Shown here piece after piece: positions 1 through 8,210 of a stretch of DNA of 61,144 nt. The position numbers and the translations under genes are program-made. The stretch is taken from NCBI GenBank assembly GCA_014534425.1, contig JACVRN010000020.1:1-61144 (forward strand), given 5' to 3'. The stretch comes from Pyrinomonadaceae bacterium (GTDB lineage Bacteria; Acidobacteriota; Blastocatellia; Pyrinomonadales; Pyrinomonadaceae). Under the pieces are notes generated by a model that was given only the letters and a program-made list of their open reading frames with translations, was not told the origin of the DNA and did not search any database. How positions within the stretch are numbered: position 1 is the first letter of the stretch; each line of letters opens with the position of its first letter.

Positions 1-879
1 GCGGAGAAGCATCCCGAAACCTGGGAGATTGCCACGACCGCAGCGGACGTGCGCCGCATCAGCGAGTCGGGAAAGCTCGCGGCCCTGATGGGACTCGAAG
101 GCGCTTACGCGATTGACGAGCGCATTGAGAACGTCGAGCGCTATTACAAGATGGGCGTGCGCTACATATCCGTGACGTGGAGCGTGAGCCTGCCCTGGGC
201 GGGTTCATCCGGCGATGAACAGGGACGCACGCGCGGCCTTAATGATTTCGGCAAGCGCGTCATACGCGAGATGAACCGGCTGGGGATGATGGTTGACGTT
301 TCGCACGTCTCTGACCCGACCTTCTGGGACATCATCAACACTTCCTCCAAACCCGTCATAGCCACGCATTCGGGCGCACGCGCTCTGGCAAACGTCGCGC
401 GCAACCTGGACGACGACATGCTCCGGGCGCTGGCTAAAACCGGCGGCGTAGCTTGCGTGCTCTTCTACCCTGAGTTTCTGGAGCCGGGCTGGAGCGAGAA
501 GAAAAAGAGGGTTGATGCGGAGATTGCAGGACTCGTTCAGCGAGCATCGGATGAGACTCGCGGAACCGTGGGGCAGAAAAAGCTCGCGCGCGACCGCGTA
601 CGCATGGAAGAGTACGCGAAGCGTCTCCCGCCCGTCTCCGTCTCGCGCGTAGTCGACCACATAGATTACATAGTGAAGCTCGTAGGCATAGACCACGTAG
701 GCATAGGCTCCGACTTCGACGGCATACAGGCAGTGCCCACAGACCTCGCCTCGGTCGCGCAACTCCCGAACCTGACGGCAGAGCTTTTAAAGCGCGGCTA
801 CTCCGAACAGGACATAGACAAAATCCTCGGCGGCAACATCCTGCGCGTGATGGAAGAAGTTGATAAGAAGCAGCCATGA
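1..879 (+). CDS. Membrane dipeptidase (peptidase family M19), 5' end cut by window
   Basis: The frame is open from base 1, so the N-terminus lies outside the window. The visible part shows M19 (renal dipeptidase-like) landmarks: a GLEGAY segment near the start, DVSHVSD, a THSGA segment and a C-terminal GIDHVGIGSDFDG stretch. In the family these carry ligands of the binuclear zinc site and substrate contacts. Members hydrolyse dipeptides, including some with D-residues, and are often secreted or periplasmic; a signal peptide cannot be judged here. The TGA stop overlaps the ATG of the endonuclease IV gene by 4 nt (ATGA), which suggests translational coupling. Family assignment is firm; the substrate is unknown. 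Confidence 0.9.
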   Translation, partial: AEKHPETWEIATTAADVRRISESGKLAALMGLEGAYAIDERIENVERYYKMGVRYISVTWSVSLPWAGSSGDEQGRTRGLNDFGKRVIREMNRLGMMVDVSHVSDPTFWDIINTSSKPVIATHSGARALANVARNLDDDMLRALAKTGGVACVLFYPEFLEPGWSEKKKRVDAEIAGLVQRASDETRGTVGQKKLARDRVRMEEYAKRLPPVSVSRVVDHIDYIVKLVGIDHVGIGSDFDGIQAVPTDLASVAQLPNLTAELLKRGYSEQDIDKILGGNILRVMEEVDKKQP

Positions 880-1745
880 GTCAAGCCACCTTGCCTCGTA
901 TTGGATTTCATGCTCCTATCGCGGGCGGTTTGCAGAACGCGCTGTTGAAGGCGCGAAGCTTGAATGCCGACGCGGTGCAGATGTTTTCGCGTAACCCGCG
1001 CGGGTGGGTTGCGAAGCCCTTGGGCCTTGAAGAGATAGAACGCTTTCGCAGCGTGCGCGCAGAGACGGGCATCTCGCCTGTGGTCATTCATTGTAACTAC
1101 CTTGTGAATCTGGCTGCGGCTGACGAGACTATTCGGGAGAAGTCGCGCGCGTCGTTCCGCGAAGAGGTCGAGCGTGGGCTTGCGCTCGGCGCGGATTATC
1201 TGGTCGTGCATCCGGGCAGCGCTCGCGGCGCGTGCGAACGGGACGCGATTCAGACCTGCGCCGAAAGCTTGCGGGTCGCATGCCGTGGGCTTGAGCTTAA
1301 CGGGTTTCGTATTCTTCTTGAAAACACTGCGGGGCAGGGCGAGTGCATAGGTCATCGGTTCGAGCACCTGCGGGAAATCATAGAGCGCTGCCCTGAGCTT
1401 CACTTAGGCGTGTGCCTGGACACGGCGCACGCTTTCACAGCCGGTTACGACATACGTGATGAAGACGGTCTGACGGCGGCCTTTGAATCTCTGGAAAGAA
1501 ATGTCGGGCTGGAGAACGTGCGCGCCGTTCACTTCAACGATTCCAAGGCGGACTATAACTCTCGCGTAGATCGCCACTGGCACATCGGCCTCGGCCACAT
1601 AGGAAGCGAAGCCTTGCGCCGCGTGGCTTCTCATAGAGCGCTGTCGCACGCGGCCTTCCTGTTAGAGACGCCGCAGGATGAACTCGGAGAAGACGCGCGT
1701 AATCTTGAAGTGCTGCGCTCTTTCATCCAAAAGGAGACGGCTTGA
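876..1745 (+). CDS. nfo: Deoxyribonuclease IV (AP endonuclease IV)
   Basis: 289 aa, the usual length for Nfo. The enzyme cuts the backbone 5' to abasic sites in base-excision repair using three zinc ions. All ligands expected from E. coli Nfo can be placed: His72, His112, Glu149, Asp182, His185, His219, Asp232, His234 and Glu264, within motifs such as VVHPGS, LLENTAGQG, CLDTAHAF and VHFNDSK. Its ATG overlaps the stop of the upstream dipeptidase by 4 nt, so the two are probably co-transcribed. A secreted-protein gene follows after 4 nt. Function is well supported and nothing is missing. Confidence 0.96.
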   Translation: MSQATLPRIGFHAPIAGGLQNALLKARSLNADAVQMFSRNPRGWVAKPLGLEEIERFRSVRAETGISPVVIHCNYLVNLAAADETIREKSRASFREEVERGLALGADYLVVHPGSARGACERDAIQTCAESLRVACRGLELNGFRILLENTAGQGECIGHRFEHLREIIERCPELHLGVCLDTAHAFTAGYDIRDEDGLTAAFESLERNVGLENVRAVHFNDSKADYNSRVDRHWHIGLGHIGSEALRRVASHRALSHAAFLLETPQDELGEDARNLEVLRSFIQKETA

Positions 1746-1749
1746 ACAC

Positions 1750-2589
1750 ATGCTGATTATGAAAAGAGCCGCATGGCTGCTCGCGGTCATATCAATTACA
1801 AGTCTGCTGATTCCTTCCAGGGCCTTGGCGCAGAGGGTCGTGGCGGTCGTGGACGTGGGCGGCGGCGGTTGCGTGATGGGCGGAACGCGCGATGGAAAGT
1901 GGCTGAAGTCGGAAGAGATGGGGCCGCTCATTCGCGGCGGCGAGCGATACAGCATTTATGATTTGACGCACAGGGTCGGAGTCAAAACCGGAGGCAAAAC
2001 GGAACAGCCGGGCGATAGTTGCTCCGACACTTACTTCGTTAAGGATTTGTACTCAAGCGATGAGCCAGTCAATCTCATAGGCATCGGCGCGGATTGGAAC
2101 GCGCTGCCCCGCGTGCCGAAAGTAGAAAGCAATAGCTCGCCCGTTTACCGTGCCGTTGTGTCGGCGCTTCTCAGGCGACACGGCATTCGCCGCCCCGATG
2201 TCAAATTAACGAAGGTGCTGCGCGTTGATTTAGACGGCGACGGCAAAGAAGAAGTCCTCATCAACGCCACGCGCGTCAAGCGTTGGGAGACCGGCAGCAT
2301 CACTCCTGATTCCAACGCCGGAGATTACTCGGTCGTGCTCGTTCGTAAAGTGATAAGGGGAAAGGTGGAGACCATCTTGCTCGATGAAGAATATCACCCC
2401 AAAGGCGGAAGGCAGGAGAACGAAGGCCCGCCCAACGAGTACGAACTCATAGGCGCGTTCGACCTCAACGGAGATGGCCGAATGGAAGTGATAGTACAGG
2501 GCGGTTACTACGAGGGCGACTGGAAGACCGTCTACGCCATCAACGGTCGCAGGGCCGTGAACCTCTTCGGCTGCGGCTGCGGCGCTTAA
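1750..2589 (+). CDS. Secreted protein with Asp-rich FG-GAP/VCBS-like segments
   Basis: About 279 aa. I chose the ATG at 1750 because AAGGAGA lies 12 nt upstream at 1731-1737, overlapping the end of nfo; an ATG at 1759 also fits. The N-terminus is a Sec signal peptide with a likely cut after SRALA. The mature protein has two DxDGDGxxE-like segments (VDLDGDGKEEV and FDLNGDGRMEV), the calcium-binding loop style of FG-GAP/VCBS repeats, and a Cys-Gly tail (CGCGA). No catalytic motif is recognised. It is probably the last gene of a short operon with the dipeptidase and nfo. Function unknown. Confidence 0.75.
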   Translation: MLIMKRAAWLLAVISITSLLIPSRALAQRVVAVVDVGGGGCVMGGTRDGKWLKSEEMGPLIRGGERYSIYDLTHRVGVKTGGKTEQPGDSCSDTYFVKDLYSSDEPVNLIGIGADWNALPRVPKVESNSSPVYRAVVSALLRRHGIRRPDVKLTKVLRVDLDGDGKEEVLINATRVKRWETGSITPDSNAGDYSVVLVRKVIRGKVETILLDEEYHPKGGRQENEGPPNEYELIGAFDLNGDGRMEVIVQGGYYEGDWKTVYAINGRRAVNLFGCGCGA

Positions 2590-2914
2590 AGCTTGGAACA
2601 TAAAACCCCGCGCGGTCGTTATAAATGGTTCGACAAACGTGTGCCGGTTAGGCTAATATGCCTCTCGGTTCAAGTCGCCAGTTTGTGAGACATCTCAAAT
2701 GAGACGCTTTACTTTTTATTCCATCCTCGGCCTTACGGTGCCGCCCGGCACGCGCGCATAAGGCGACCTTGTGCGCGGCGTGATTGGCGCGGCTTTCACT
2801 TCTTCCAAGCAACAAAATTAGTAATTAACGGATGGCTTTAGCGCTTCGAGACGAGTAGCTTTGCGCCTCCGGTTTGTGGTTAAGTGTAAAGAATCCCTGG
2901 AAGGCTGAAAAATC
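2590..2914 (+). other. 325-bp intergenic region upstream of leuS
   Basis: No ORF with a credible start and no tRNA. I looked for a T-box leader (specifier stem, conserved T-box bulge, terminator) because a leucyl-tRNA synthetase gene follows, and found none. No strong -35/-10 pair could be assigned. Confidence 0.5.
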
Positions 2915-5584
2915 ATGGACGAAAAATATTTCCCGGAGAAGATAGAAGAGAAGTGGCAGAAAAGCTGGGCCGAGCGCGGCGTCTTCGAAGTCGAGCGGGA
3001 CGCAGAGCGCCCGCACTATTACTGCCTGGAGATGTTGCCCTACCCGTCGGGCTTTTTGCACATGGGGCACGTACGAAACTATTCCATAGGCGACGCGCTC
3101 TCCTGGTACAAACGCTTGCAGGGCTTTAACGTCCTGCACCCCATAGGATGGGACAGCTTCGGCCAACCTGCGGAGCAGGCGGCCATCAAGCGCGGCGTTA
3201 ATCCAAGGGCCTGGACGGAAGACAACATCAATCACATGCGCGGCCAGTTGCAGCGCCTGGGCATCAGCTACGACTGGCGCAGGGAGATAGCCGCGCACAC
3301 GCCCGAATATTACAGGTGGGATCAATGGTTCTTCCTGAAGATGTACGAGCGAGGCTTAATCTATCGCCGCATGTCGCCCGTCAACTGGTGCCCCAAAGAG
3401 CAGACCGTCTTGTCGAATGAGCAATCGTCGGGCGGCGTCTGCTGGCGCTGCGAGACTCCCGTGGTCAAGAAGGATTTGGAGCAGTGGTTCGTTCGCATCA
3501 CGGATTACGCCGAACAACTGCTGGACGACATGAAGGAGATAGAGCAGGGCTGGCCCGAGCGAGTCCTGACAATGCAGCGCAACTGGATAGGCAAATCCGT
3601 GGGCGCGTACCTGGACTTCTGCATCAAGGACACGGATAAGAAGGTGCGCGTCTTCACCACACGCATAGACACCATCTACGGCGCGAACGCGATTGTCCTG
3701 GCCGCAGAGCATCCACATCTTTCCGAGTTGATGAAGGATTCAGCTTTGAAGCCGGACGTTGATGCTTTCATCGCGGGCGTGCGCGAGGCGCGCAATCGTG
3801 CGACCGAGCCGGGCGCTGACGAAGAGAAGGAAGGCATCAACACTGGATTGCAGGCCGTCAATCCCTTTAGCGGAGAGGTCGTGCCCGTGTGGGTAGGGAA
3901 CTACGTCTTGACGGAGTACGGGACGGGCGCTGTGATGAGTGTGCCCGCGCACGACGAGCGCGATTTCGAGTTCGCGCAGAAGTACACGCTGCCCGTGCGT
4001 CAGGTCATAGCGCCCGTCACTCACGACGCAGAGCCTAGCGGCTTCGACCCCAAGCTGGGCGTTGACCAGTCTATAGAGATGAAGGAAGCCTTCACGGACT
4101 ACGGCGTGCTGGTTAACTCAGGCGAGTGGAGCGGCAAGCTCTCGGACGCTGCCATGAAGGAGATGGCGGGGTTCGCACACGAGAAGGGATTCGGAGAGAT
4201 GGCTGTCACTTATCGCCTGCGCGATTGGGGCATTTCTCGCCAGAGGTTCTGGGGCGCTCCTATCCCTATGATTCACTGTCCGAGTTGCGGCATTGTTCCC
4301 GTGCCCGAAAAGGATTTGCCCGTAGAGTTGCCGACCCATGCGGACTTTACAGCCACGGGCCAATCGCCCCTGGAGACTGTGCCGGAGTTCGTCAACACGA
4401 ACTGCCCGAAGTGCGGCGCTCATGCGCGGCGCGACACGGACACTATGGACACTTTCGTTGACTCGTCCTGGTACTACTTCCGCTACTGCGACCCGCACAA
4501 CCAAGATGCGCCCTTCGATAAAGAGAAGGTGGAGTACTGGGCACCCGTGGATCAGTACATAGGCGGCGTGGAGCATGCTGTGATGCACCTGCTCTACACA
4601 CGCTTCTGGACGAAGTTCATGCGCGACATAGGACTCATCTCCTTCAGCGAGCCTGTCAAGAACCTGATGACGCAGGGCATGGTCGTGGCCGAAACCTTCT
4701 ATCGTGAAGAGGGAGGCGCGAAGACTTACTTCAACCCCGCAGAGGTTGACGTGGTGCGCGACGACAAGGGAAGAATCACGAGCGCGCGTTTGATAAAGGA
4801 CGGGCAGGCCGTCGTGGTCGGGCCGTTCGAGAAGATGTCCAAGTCCGCTAACAATGGCGTTGACCCGAACGAGATGATTTCGGCTTACGGCGCAGACGCC
4901 GTGCGTATGTTCATACTCTTCGCAGCGCCGGTGGAAAACGACCTGCGCTGGCAGGAGGCAGGCATAGACGGCGCGTTGAGATTCCTGCGCCGCGTTTATA
5001 CTTTCGCCTGGCGATGGCGTGATGCTGTAAAGAGCGCGCCGCAGGTTGCGCCCGATGCTTCCACCTTCAGCGCGGGCGCGCGTGCCCTGCGCCACGAAAC
5101 GCATCGTGCCATAGAGCGCGTGACCAGGGATTTGGAGGCGCTGCACTTCAACACCTGCATTGCTGCCCTGATGGAGTTGTCGAACGCCTTCGGCCAGTTC
5201 GCGGCGACACCCGAAAGCGCCAGCGACGCAGACCGCTTCGCGGCGCGCGAAGCCTTGGAAGCCCTGGTCTTGATGCTGACGCCGTTTGCTCCTCACATCT
5301 CCGAAGAGATGTGGGAGGGATTCGGGCACGAGGGTGGAATACTGGCAGGCGAAGTGCGCTGGCCCGTGGCCGACGAAGAGTTGGCGCGCAAGGAAGAACT
5401 GGAGATTCCCGTGCAGATTAACGGGAAGCTGCGCGCTCGCATACGCGCCACGCCGGACGCCAGCGAAGAGCATTTGCGCGAGACTGCGCTGGCCGACGAA
5501 AAGGTTCGCGCCTGGACTGAAGGCAGCCAGGTCGTCAAAGTCATAGTCGTCCCGCAACGCCTGGTCAACATCGTCGTCAGGTAA
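2915..5584 (+). CDS. leuS: Leucyl-tRNA synthetase
   Basis: 889 aa, near the usual length for bacterial LeuRS. It charges tRNA-Leu in the cytoplasm. The class I signatures are present: the HIGH-type motif FLHMGH at about residues 47-52, and FEKMSKSANN with KMSKS at about 640-644. Between them lies the CP1 editing insertion, with a threonine-rich stretch (VFTTRIDTIYGA) and the DERDFEFA segment typical of the editing pocket. A zinc-type insertion (CPSCG and CPKCG) lies ahead of KMSKS. The C-terminal anticodon-binding domain ends in QVNGK-like sequence (VQINGKLRAR). The gene is transcribed alone and is followed by a palindromic repeat. Confidence 0.98.
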   Translation: MDEKYFPEKIEEKWQKSWAERGVFEVERDAERPHYYCLEMLPYPSGFLHMGHVRNYSIGDALSWYKRLQGFNVLHPIGWDSFGQPAEQAAIKRGVNPRAWTEDNINHMRGQLQRLGISYDWRREIAAHTPEYYRWDQWFFLKMYERGLIYRRMSPVNWCPKEQTVLSNEQSSGGVCWRCETPVVKKDLEQWFVRITDYAEQLLDDMKEIEQGWPERVLTMQRNWIGKSVGAYLDFCIKDTDKKVRVFTTRIDTIYGANAIVLAAEHPHLSELMKDSALKPDVDAFIAGVREARNRATEPGADEEKEGINTGLQAVNPFSGEVVPVWVGNYVLTEYGTGAVMSVPAHDERDFEFAQKYTLPVRQVIAPVTHDAEPSGFDPKLGVDQSIEMKEAFTDYGVLVNSGEWSGKLSDAAMKEMAGFAHEKGFGEMAVTYRLRDWGISRQRFWGAPIPMIHCPSCGIVPVPEKDLPVELPTHADFTATGQSPLETVPEFVNTNCPKCGAHARRDTDTMDTFVDSSWYYFRYCDPHNQDAPFDKEKVEYWAPVDQYIGGVEHAVMHLLYTRFWTKFMRDIGLISFSEPVKNLMTQGMVVAETFYREEGGAKTYFNPAEVDVVRDDKGRITSARLIKDGQAVVVGPFEKMSKSANNGVDPNEMISAYGADAVRMFILFAAPVENDLRWQEAGIDGALRFLRRVYTFAWRWRDAVKSAPQVAPDASTFSAGARALRHETHRAIERVTRDLEALHFNTCIAALMELSNAFGQFAATPESASDADRFAAREALEALVLMLTPFAPHISEEMWEGFGHEGGILAGEVRWPVADEELARKEELEIPVQINGKLRARIRATPDASEEHLRETALADEKVRAWTEGSQVVKVIVVPQRLVNIVVR

Positions 5585-5587
5585 AGA

Positions 5588-5641
5588 GATTGATTCGTCG
5601 GTTCATTGTTTCATTGAATCAATGAGCCGATGAATCAATTC
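5588..5641. repeat. Intergenic palindromic repeat, family A copy 1
   Basis: An AT-rich foldback starting 4 nt after the leuS stop, with arms built from TTGATTC, CGGTTCATTG and their complements (CAATGAGCCGATGAATCAA). It shares its core with four other copies at about 7113, 12741, 21356 and 28310. It could act as a terminator or be a REP-like mobile element. Confidence 0.8.
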
Positions 5642-5650
5642 CTTTCAATC

Positions 5651-7105
5651 ATGATTCTTATGAAGATTGATTCCTTCTTTCATTCACGCTCAAGCCTTTT
5701 AAAGCGGCGTGCGCTCTTGCTCGTCGCTTTTTTTCTGCTCGCGGCTTTGACGCTTCTTTTCGCTTCGAGCCGTGAGGCGGAATCCCGTGCGCTTCAGGGA
5801 AAGACCAAACGCGTGCTCATCATCTCAGTTGACGGGCTGGATGCGCGCTATCTGAATCGGCGGGATGAGTTCGGTTTGAAGATTCCGAACCTCAGGCGTT
5901 TGATGTCGGAAGGCGCGGCGGCGCGCGGAGTGGTGTCTGTCTTTCCGTCCGTGACCTATCCGGCGCACACTACGATTGTGACGGGCGCTTACCCTGCGCG
6001 CCACCGTATCTACGGCAACGAGGTGCTTGAGCCTCCAATGGGAACTGCGCGCAGAGAGTGGAACTGGTACGCGCGGGATATTCGCGCCGAAACCCTCTGG
6101 GATGCTGCGCGAAAGCGTGGGCTTAAAGTCGGAATGGTATCCTGGCCTGTGGGCGTGGGCGCGGGCGATTACAACGTGCCTGAGATTATAAGGTTCGGCG
6201 GCACGCTTCTGGACACTCTGGCGCGCATCAAAGGGAACTCCATCCCTCAAGGTCTGCTCGGTGAGATTGAAAAGCGTGATGCCAAGCTTTACGCGCAGGC
6301 CAATAAGGACGAGCAGGACGACATGCGAACTCGCATGGCCGAGTACATCATCACAGAGAAGCGCCCCGATGTGATGCTCATACACCTCTTCGACCTGGAT
6401 CACTTTCAGCACGAAAAGGGGCCTTTCACGCCTGAGTCCCTCGCCATACTTGAGAAATCGGATGCCTACATTGGGCGCATAATCGAAGCCGCGCGCCGCG
6501 CCGGAACGATTGACGAGACGGCCATCTTCATAGTCTCTGACCACGGCTTCATGCCTATCTCTAAACTCGTCAACCCGGGCGTGCTGCTTGAGCGCGCTGG
6601 ACTCCTGACGGTGCGCGAAGAGAAGGATGCGAAGGGAAATTACGTTAGCGTGTTGACGGGCTGGCGCGCGGTACCGTTTGTGACCAACGGCTCGTGCGCG
6701 ATTATCCTGCGCGATGAAAATGATAAAGAAGCTCTCAAGAAGGTGCGCGAAATTTTCAGGCCGCTAGCGGGACGCGAGGAAAGCGGAATCCGTGAGGTGA
6801 TTGAAGGCGTACGCCTGCGCGCCCTCGGCGCAAACACTCGCGCCGCAATGATGCTGGATGCCGCAGACGGATACGCCTTCGACATCAATTACAAGGGCGA
6901 GCTAATCACAAACAGCGCTCAACGCGGCGCGCACGGCTACATGCCGACGCGGCCCGATTACTACACTTCCTTCATAGCCGCCGGAGCAGGCATCAGGCCC
7001 GCTCAACTCGGCACGATACGCATGATTGACATAGGCCCCACAATCGCACGCACCCTCGGATTAACCCTCAAAGACGCAGAAGGAAGAAGCATAAGATTGC
7101 AATGA
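5651..7105 (+). CDS. Alkaline-phosphatase-superfamily type I phosphodiesterase / nucleotide pyrophosphatase
   Basis: About 484 aa. An ATG at 5630 falls inside the palindromic repeat, so I prefer 5651 (or 5660); neither has a clear ribosome site. A hydrophobic segment (LLLVAFFLLAALTLLFA) makes a signal peptide or anchor, placing the enzyme outside the cytoplasm. Superfamily metal-site motifs are visible: SVDGLDARY near the start, VFPSVTYPAHTTIVTGAYP with the likely Thr nucleophile, HLFDLDHFQH, VSDHGF, and a late RGAHGY with a metal-binding His. Such enzymes hydrolyse phosphodiesters of nucleotides or lipids; the substrate here is not predictable. The gene is bracketed by two copies of repeat family A. 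Confidence 0.88.
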   Translation: MILMKIDSFFHSRSSLLKRRALLLVAFFLLAALTLLFASSREAESRALQGKTKRVLIISVDGLDARYLNRRDEFGLKIPNLRRLMSEGAAARGVVSVFPSVTYPAHTTIVTGAYPARHRIYGNEVLEPPMGTARREWNWYARDIRAETLWDAARKRGLKVGMVSWPVGVGAGDYNVPEIIRFGGTLLDTLARIKGNSIPQGLLGEIEKRDAKLYAQANKDEQDDMRTRMAEYIITEKRPDVMLIHLFDLDHFQHEKGPFTPESLAILEKSDAYIGRIIEAARRAGTIDETAIFIVSDHGFMPISKLVNPGVLLERAGLLTVREEKDAKGNYVSVLTGWRAVPFVTNGSCAIILRDENDKEALKKVREIFRPLAGREESGIREVIEGVRLRALGANTRAAMMLDAADGYAFDINYKGELITNSAQRGAHGYMPTRPDYYTSFIAAGAGIRPAQLGTIRMIDIGPTIARTLGLTLKDAEGRSIRLQ

Positions 7106-7112
7106 TAAATTA

Positions 7113-7179
7113 AAGAGATTGATTCATTTATCCATTGATTCATTGATTCAATGAACCGATGAATCAATGAATCAATTCT
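7113..7179. repeat. Intergenic palindromic repeat, family A copy 2
   Basis: Foldback between two convergent genes, with arms of TTGATTCATT/AATGAATCAA words around ATTGATTCAATGAACCGATG. It is placed where a bidirectional terminator would be. Same family as the copy at 5588. Confidence 0.8.
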
Positions 7180-7181
7180 TC

Positions 7182-7793
7182 TTATTCTTCTTTCATAACG
7201 ACTGACCAGAAGCGCATGGCGAGGCGGGCACGGTCTTCTTCGGTGGCGGGCGGGCGAAAGCTGCGGCGCACTTTTATCTCAAGGCCGGGCGCTATCTCTA
7301 TCCAGTCGGCGACCTCTCGCTCGCGGCGACGCGCCGCAGGCTCTACCGCGAACAGGTTGGAGGTGGAAGACGAGTCCGGCTCTTCGCTCGTGCTTAAATC
7401 TTCAGTGGCGCGCAGGGGCTTTCCCGTCTCTTTCTCTGCGGCGGAGGCGAGCGCGGCGTTGACAAGCTCTTCCAGCGCGGTGATGTCTAGCTGGCGCATG
7501 AACTCTTTGATTTTGATGACAGACCAGTGATCGGCCAGCAGCTTTTTGACGGCCAGCAGCCGCAGCAGGTTTCCGTAATTGAAGACGGTCGAGACGCCTG
7601 TCTGACCCGTTGGCTCGCCCAGGAGCGATTCCGAGAGATAGTGGCGCACCATTCTGGGAGTGATAGCCATCGTCGCTCCCTTGCGCGCCGCCGCCCCGCT
7701 CGCGCCGTAATGCTCCGCGAGAGAGGTTGCAACTCCGGCCAACTCCTCCACTCCTATGATGTCGCGCCCGCGATAGCTCTCCAGAACAGGCAT
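7182..7793 (-). CDS. MerR-like winged-helix transcriptional regulator
   Basis: 203 aa from the ATG at 7793 (MPVLESYRGRD). A longer frame reaches 7862 but would run into a palindromic repeat, so I rejected it. The centre has a MerR-type DNA-binding domain: ITPRMVRHYLSESLL (a helix-turn-helix resembling the R-x-Y motif), then a wing and FNYGNLLRLLAVKKLLADH. A Ser/Glu-rich linker (residues ~130-150) leads to a C-terminal IEIAPGLEIKVRR segment that may be a small ligand or dimer domain. Targets are not evident. The gene is convergent with the phosphodiesterase and separated from it by repeat family A. Confidence 0.75.
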   Translation of the reverse strand: MPVLESYRGRDIIGVEELAGVATSLAEHYGASGAAARKGATMAITPRMVRHYLSESLLGEPTGQTGVSTVFNYGNLLRLLAVKKLLADHWSVIKIKEFMRQLDITALEELVNAALASAAEKETGKPLRATEDLSTSEEPDSSSTSNLFAVEPAARRREREVADWIEIAPGLEIKVRRSFRPPATEEDRARLAMRFWSVVMKEE

Positions 7794-7837
7794 GTGCAAA
7801 ACTATAAAAACAATTAAGTCAAAAGGCAAAAGGCGGG

Positions 7838-7906
7838 TAAATGGTAAATAGTAAATAGCCAATAGTAGAAAAGCTTTTCCATTGACTATTTACTATTCAC
7901 TATTCG
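7838..7906. repeat. Intergenic palindromic repeat, family D
   Basis: Inverted repeat of TAAATAGTAAATAG-type words closing on AAAAGCTTTT, with the matching arm CTATTTACTATTCACTATT. It lies upstream of the divergent regulator and kinase genes. Related TTTACGATT words occur at 47876-47910. Confidence 0.7.
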
Positions 7907-7911
7907 CTCGC

Positions 7912-8210
7912 CTAAATTGTCTTGTCTCACTTGCTTGAAGGAAGGAGAGCCGTTAAAATCTACGAGCGTGGTTGTGGCAATTCCTTAAGTGCTACCTGGC
8001 GGCGCTCCCGCCCTTAGCGGAGCGTCAGCGTCCGAAGACTAACCCGCGCCCGTGCGAGAAGCGAGCAACTCGCATGGAAACGCACGCGGAAGGTTTACTT
8101 GCCACCGAGATAAAATTAGGCTGCCGCCATCCGAAGCGGCGTGCGCCCATTCGACGCCGCGTCGCTCTCGTGAGTGTTGTGGCGGGTCGCCCCTGTACCA
8201 GAGCCAACCG
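7912..8210 (+). other. Leader region of the kinase gene
   Basis: About 300 bp without a supported gene. A frame through it (7972-8214) has no ribosome site, and its composition does not resemble neighbouring proteins. The kinase frame itself is open from 8052, but the CPxC-type N-terminus shared with two other local proteins begins at the ATG at 8211. No promoter could be fixed. Confidence 0.5.

Noticed and set aside
2590..2914. T-box leader before leuS
   Set aside because: No T-box consensus bulge, specifier loop or terminator/antiterminator pair could be seen.
4118..5557. Long antisense frame opposite leuS
   Set aside because: LeuRS motifs on the plus strand explain the region; the antisense product resembles nothing.
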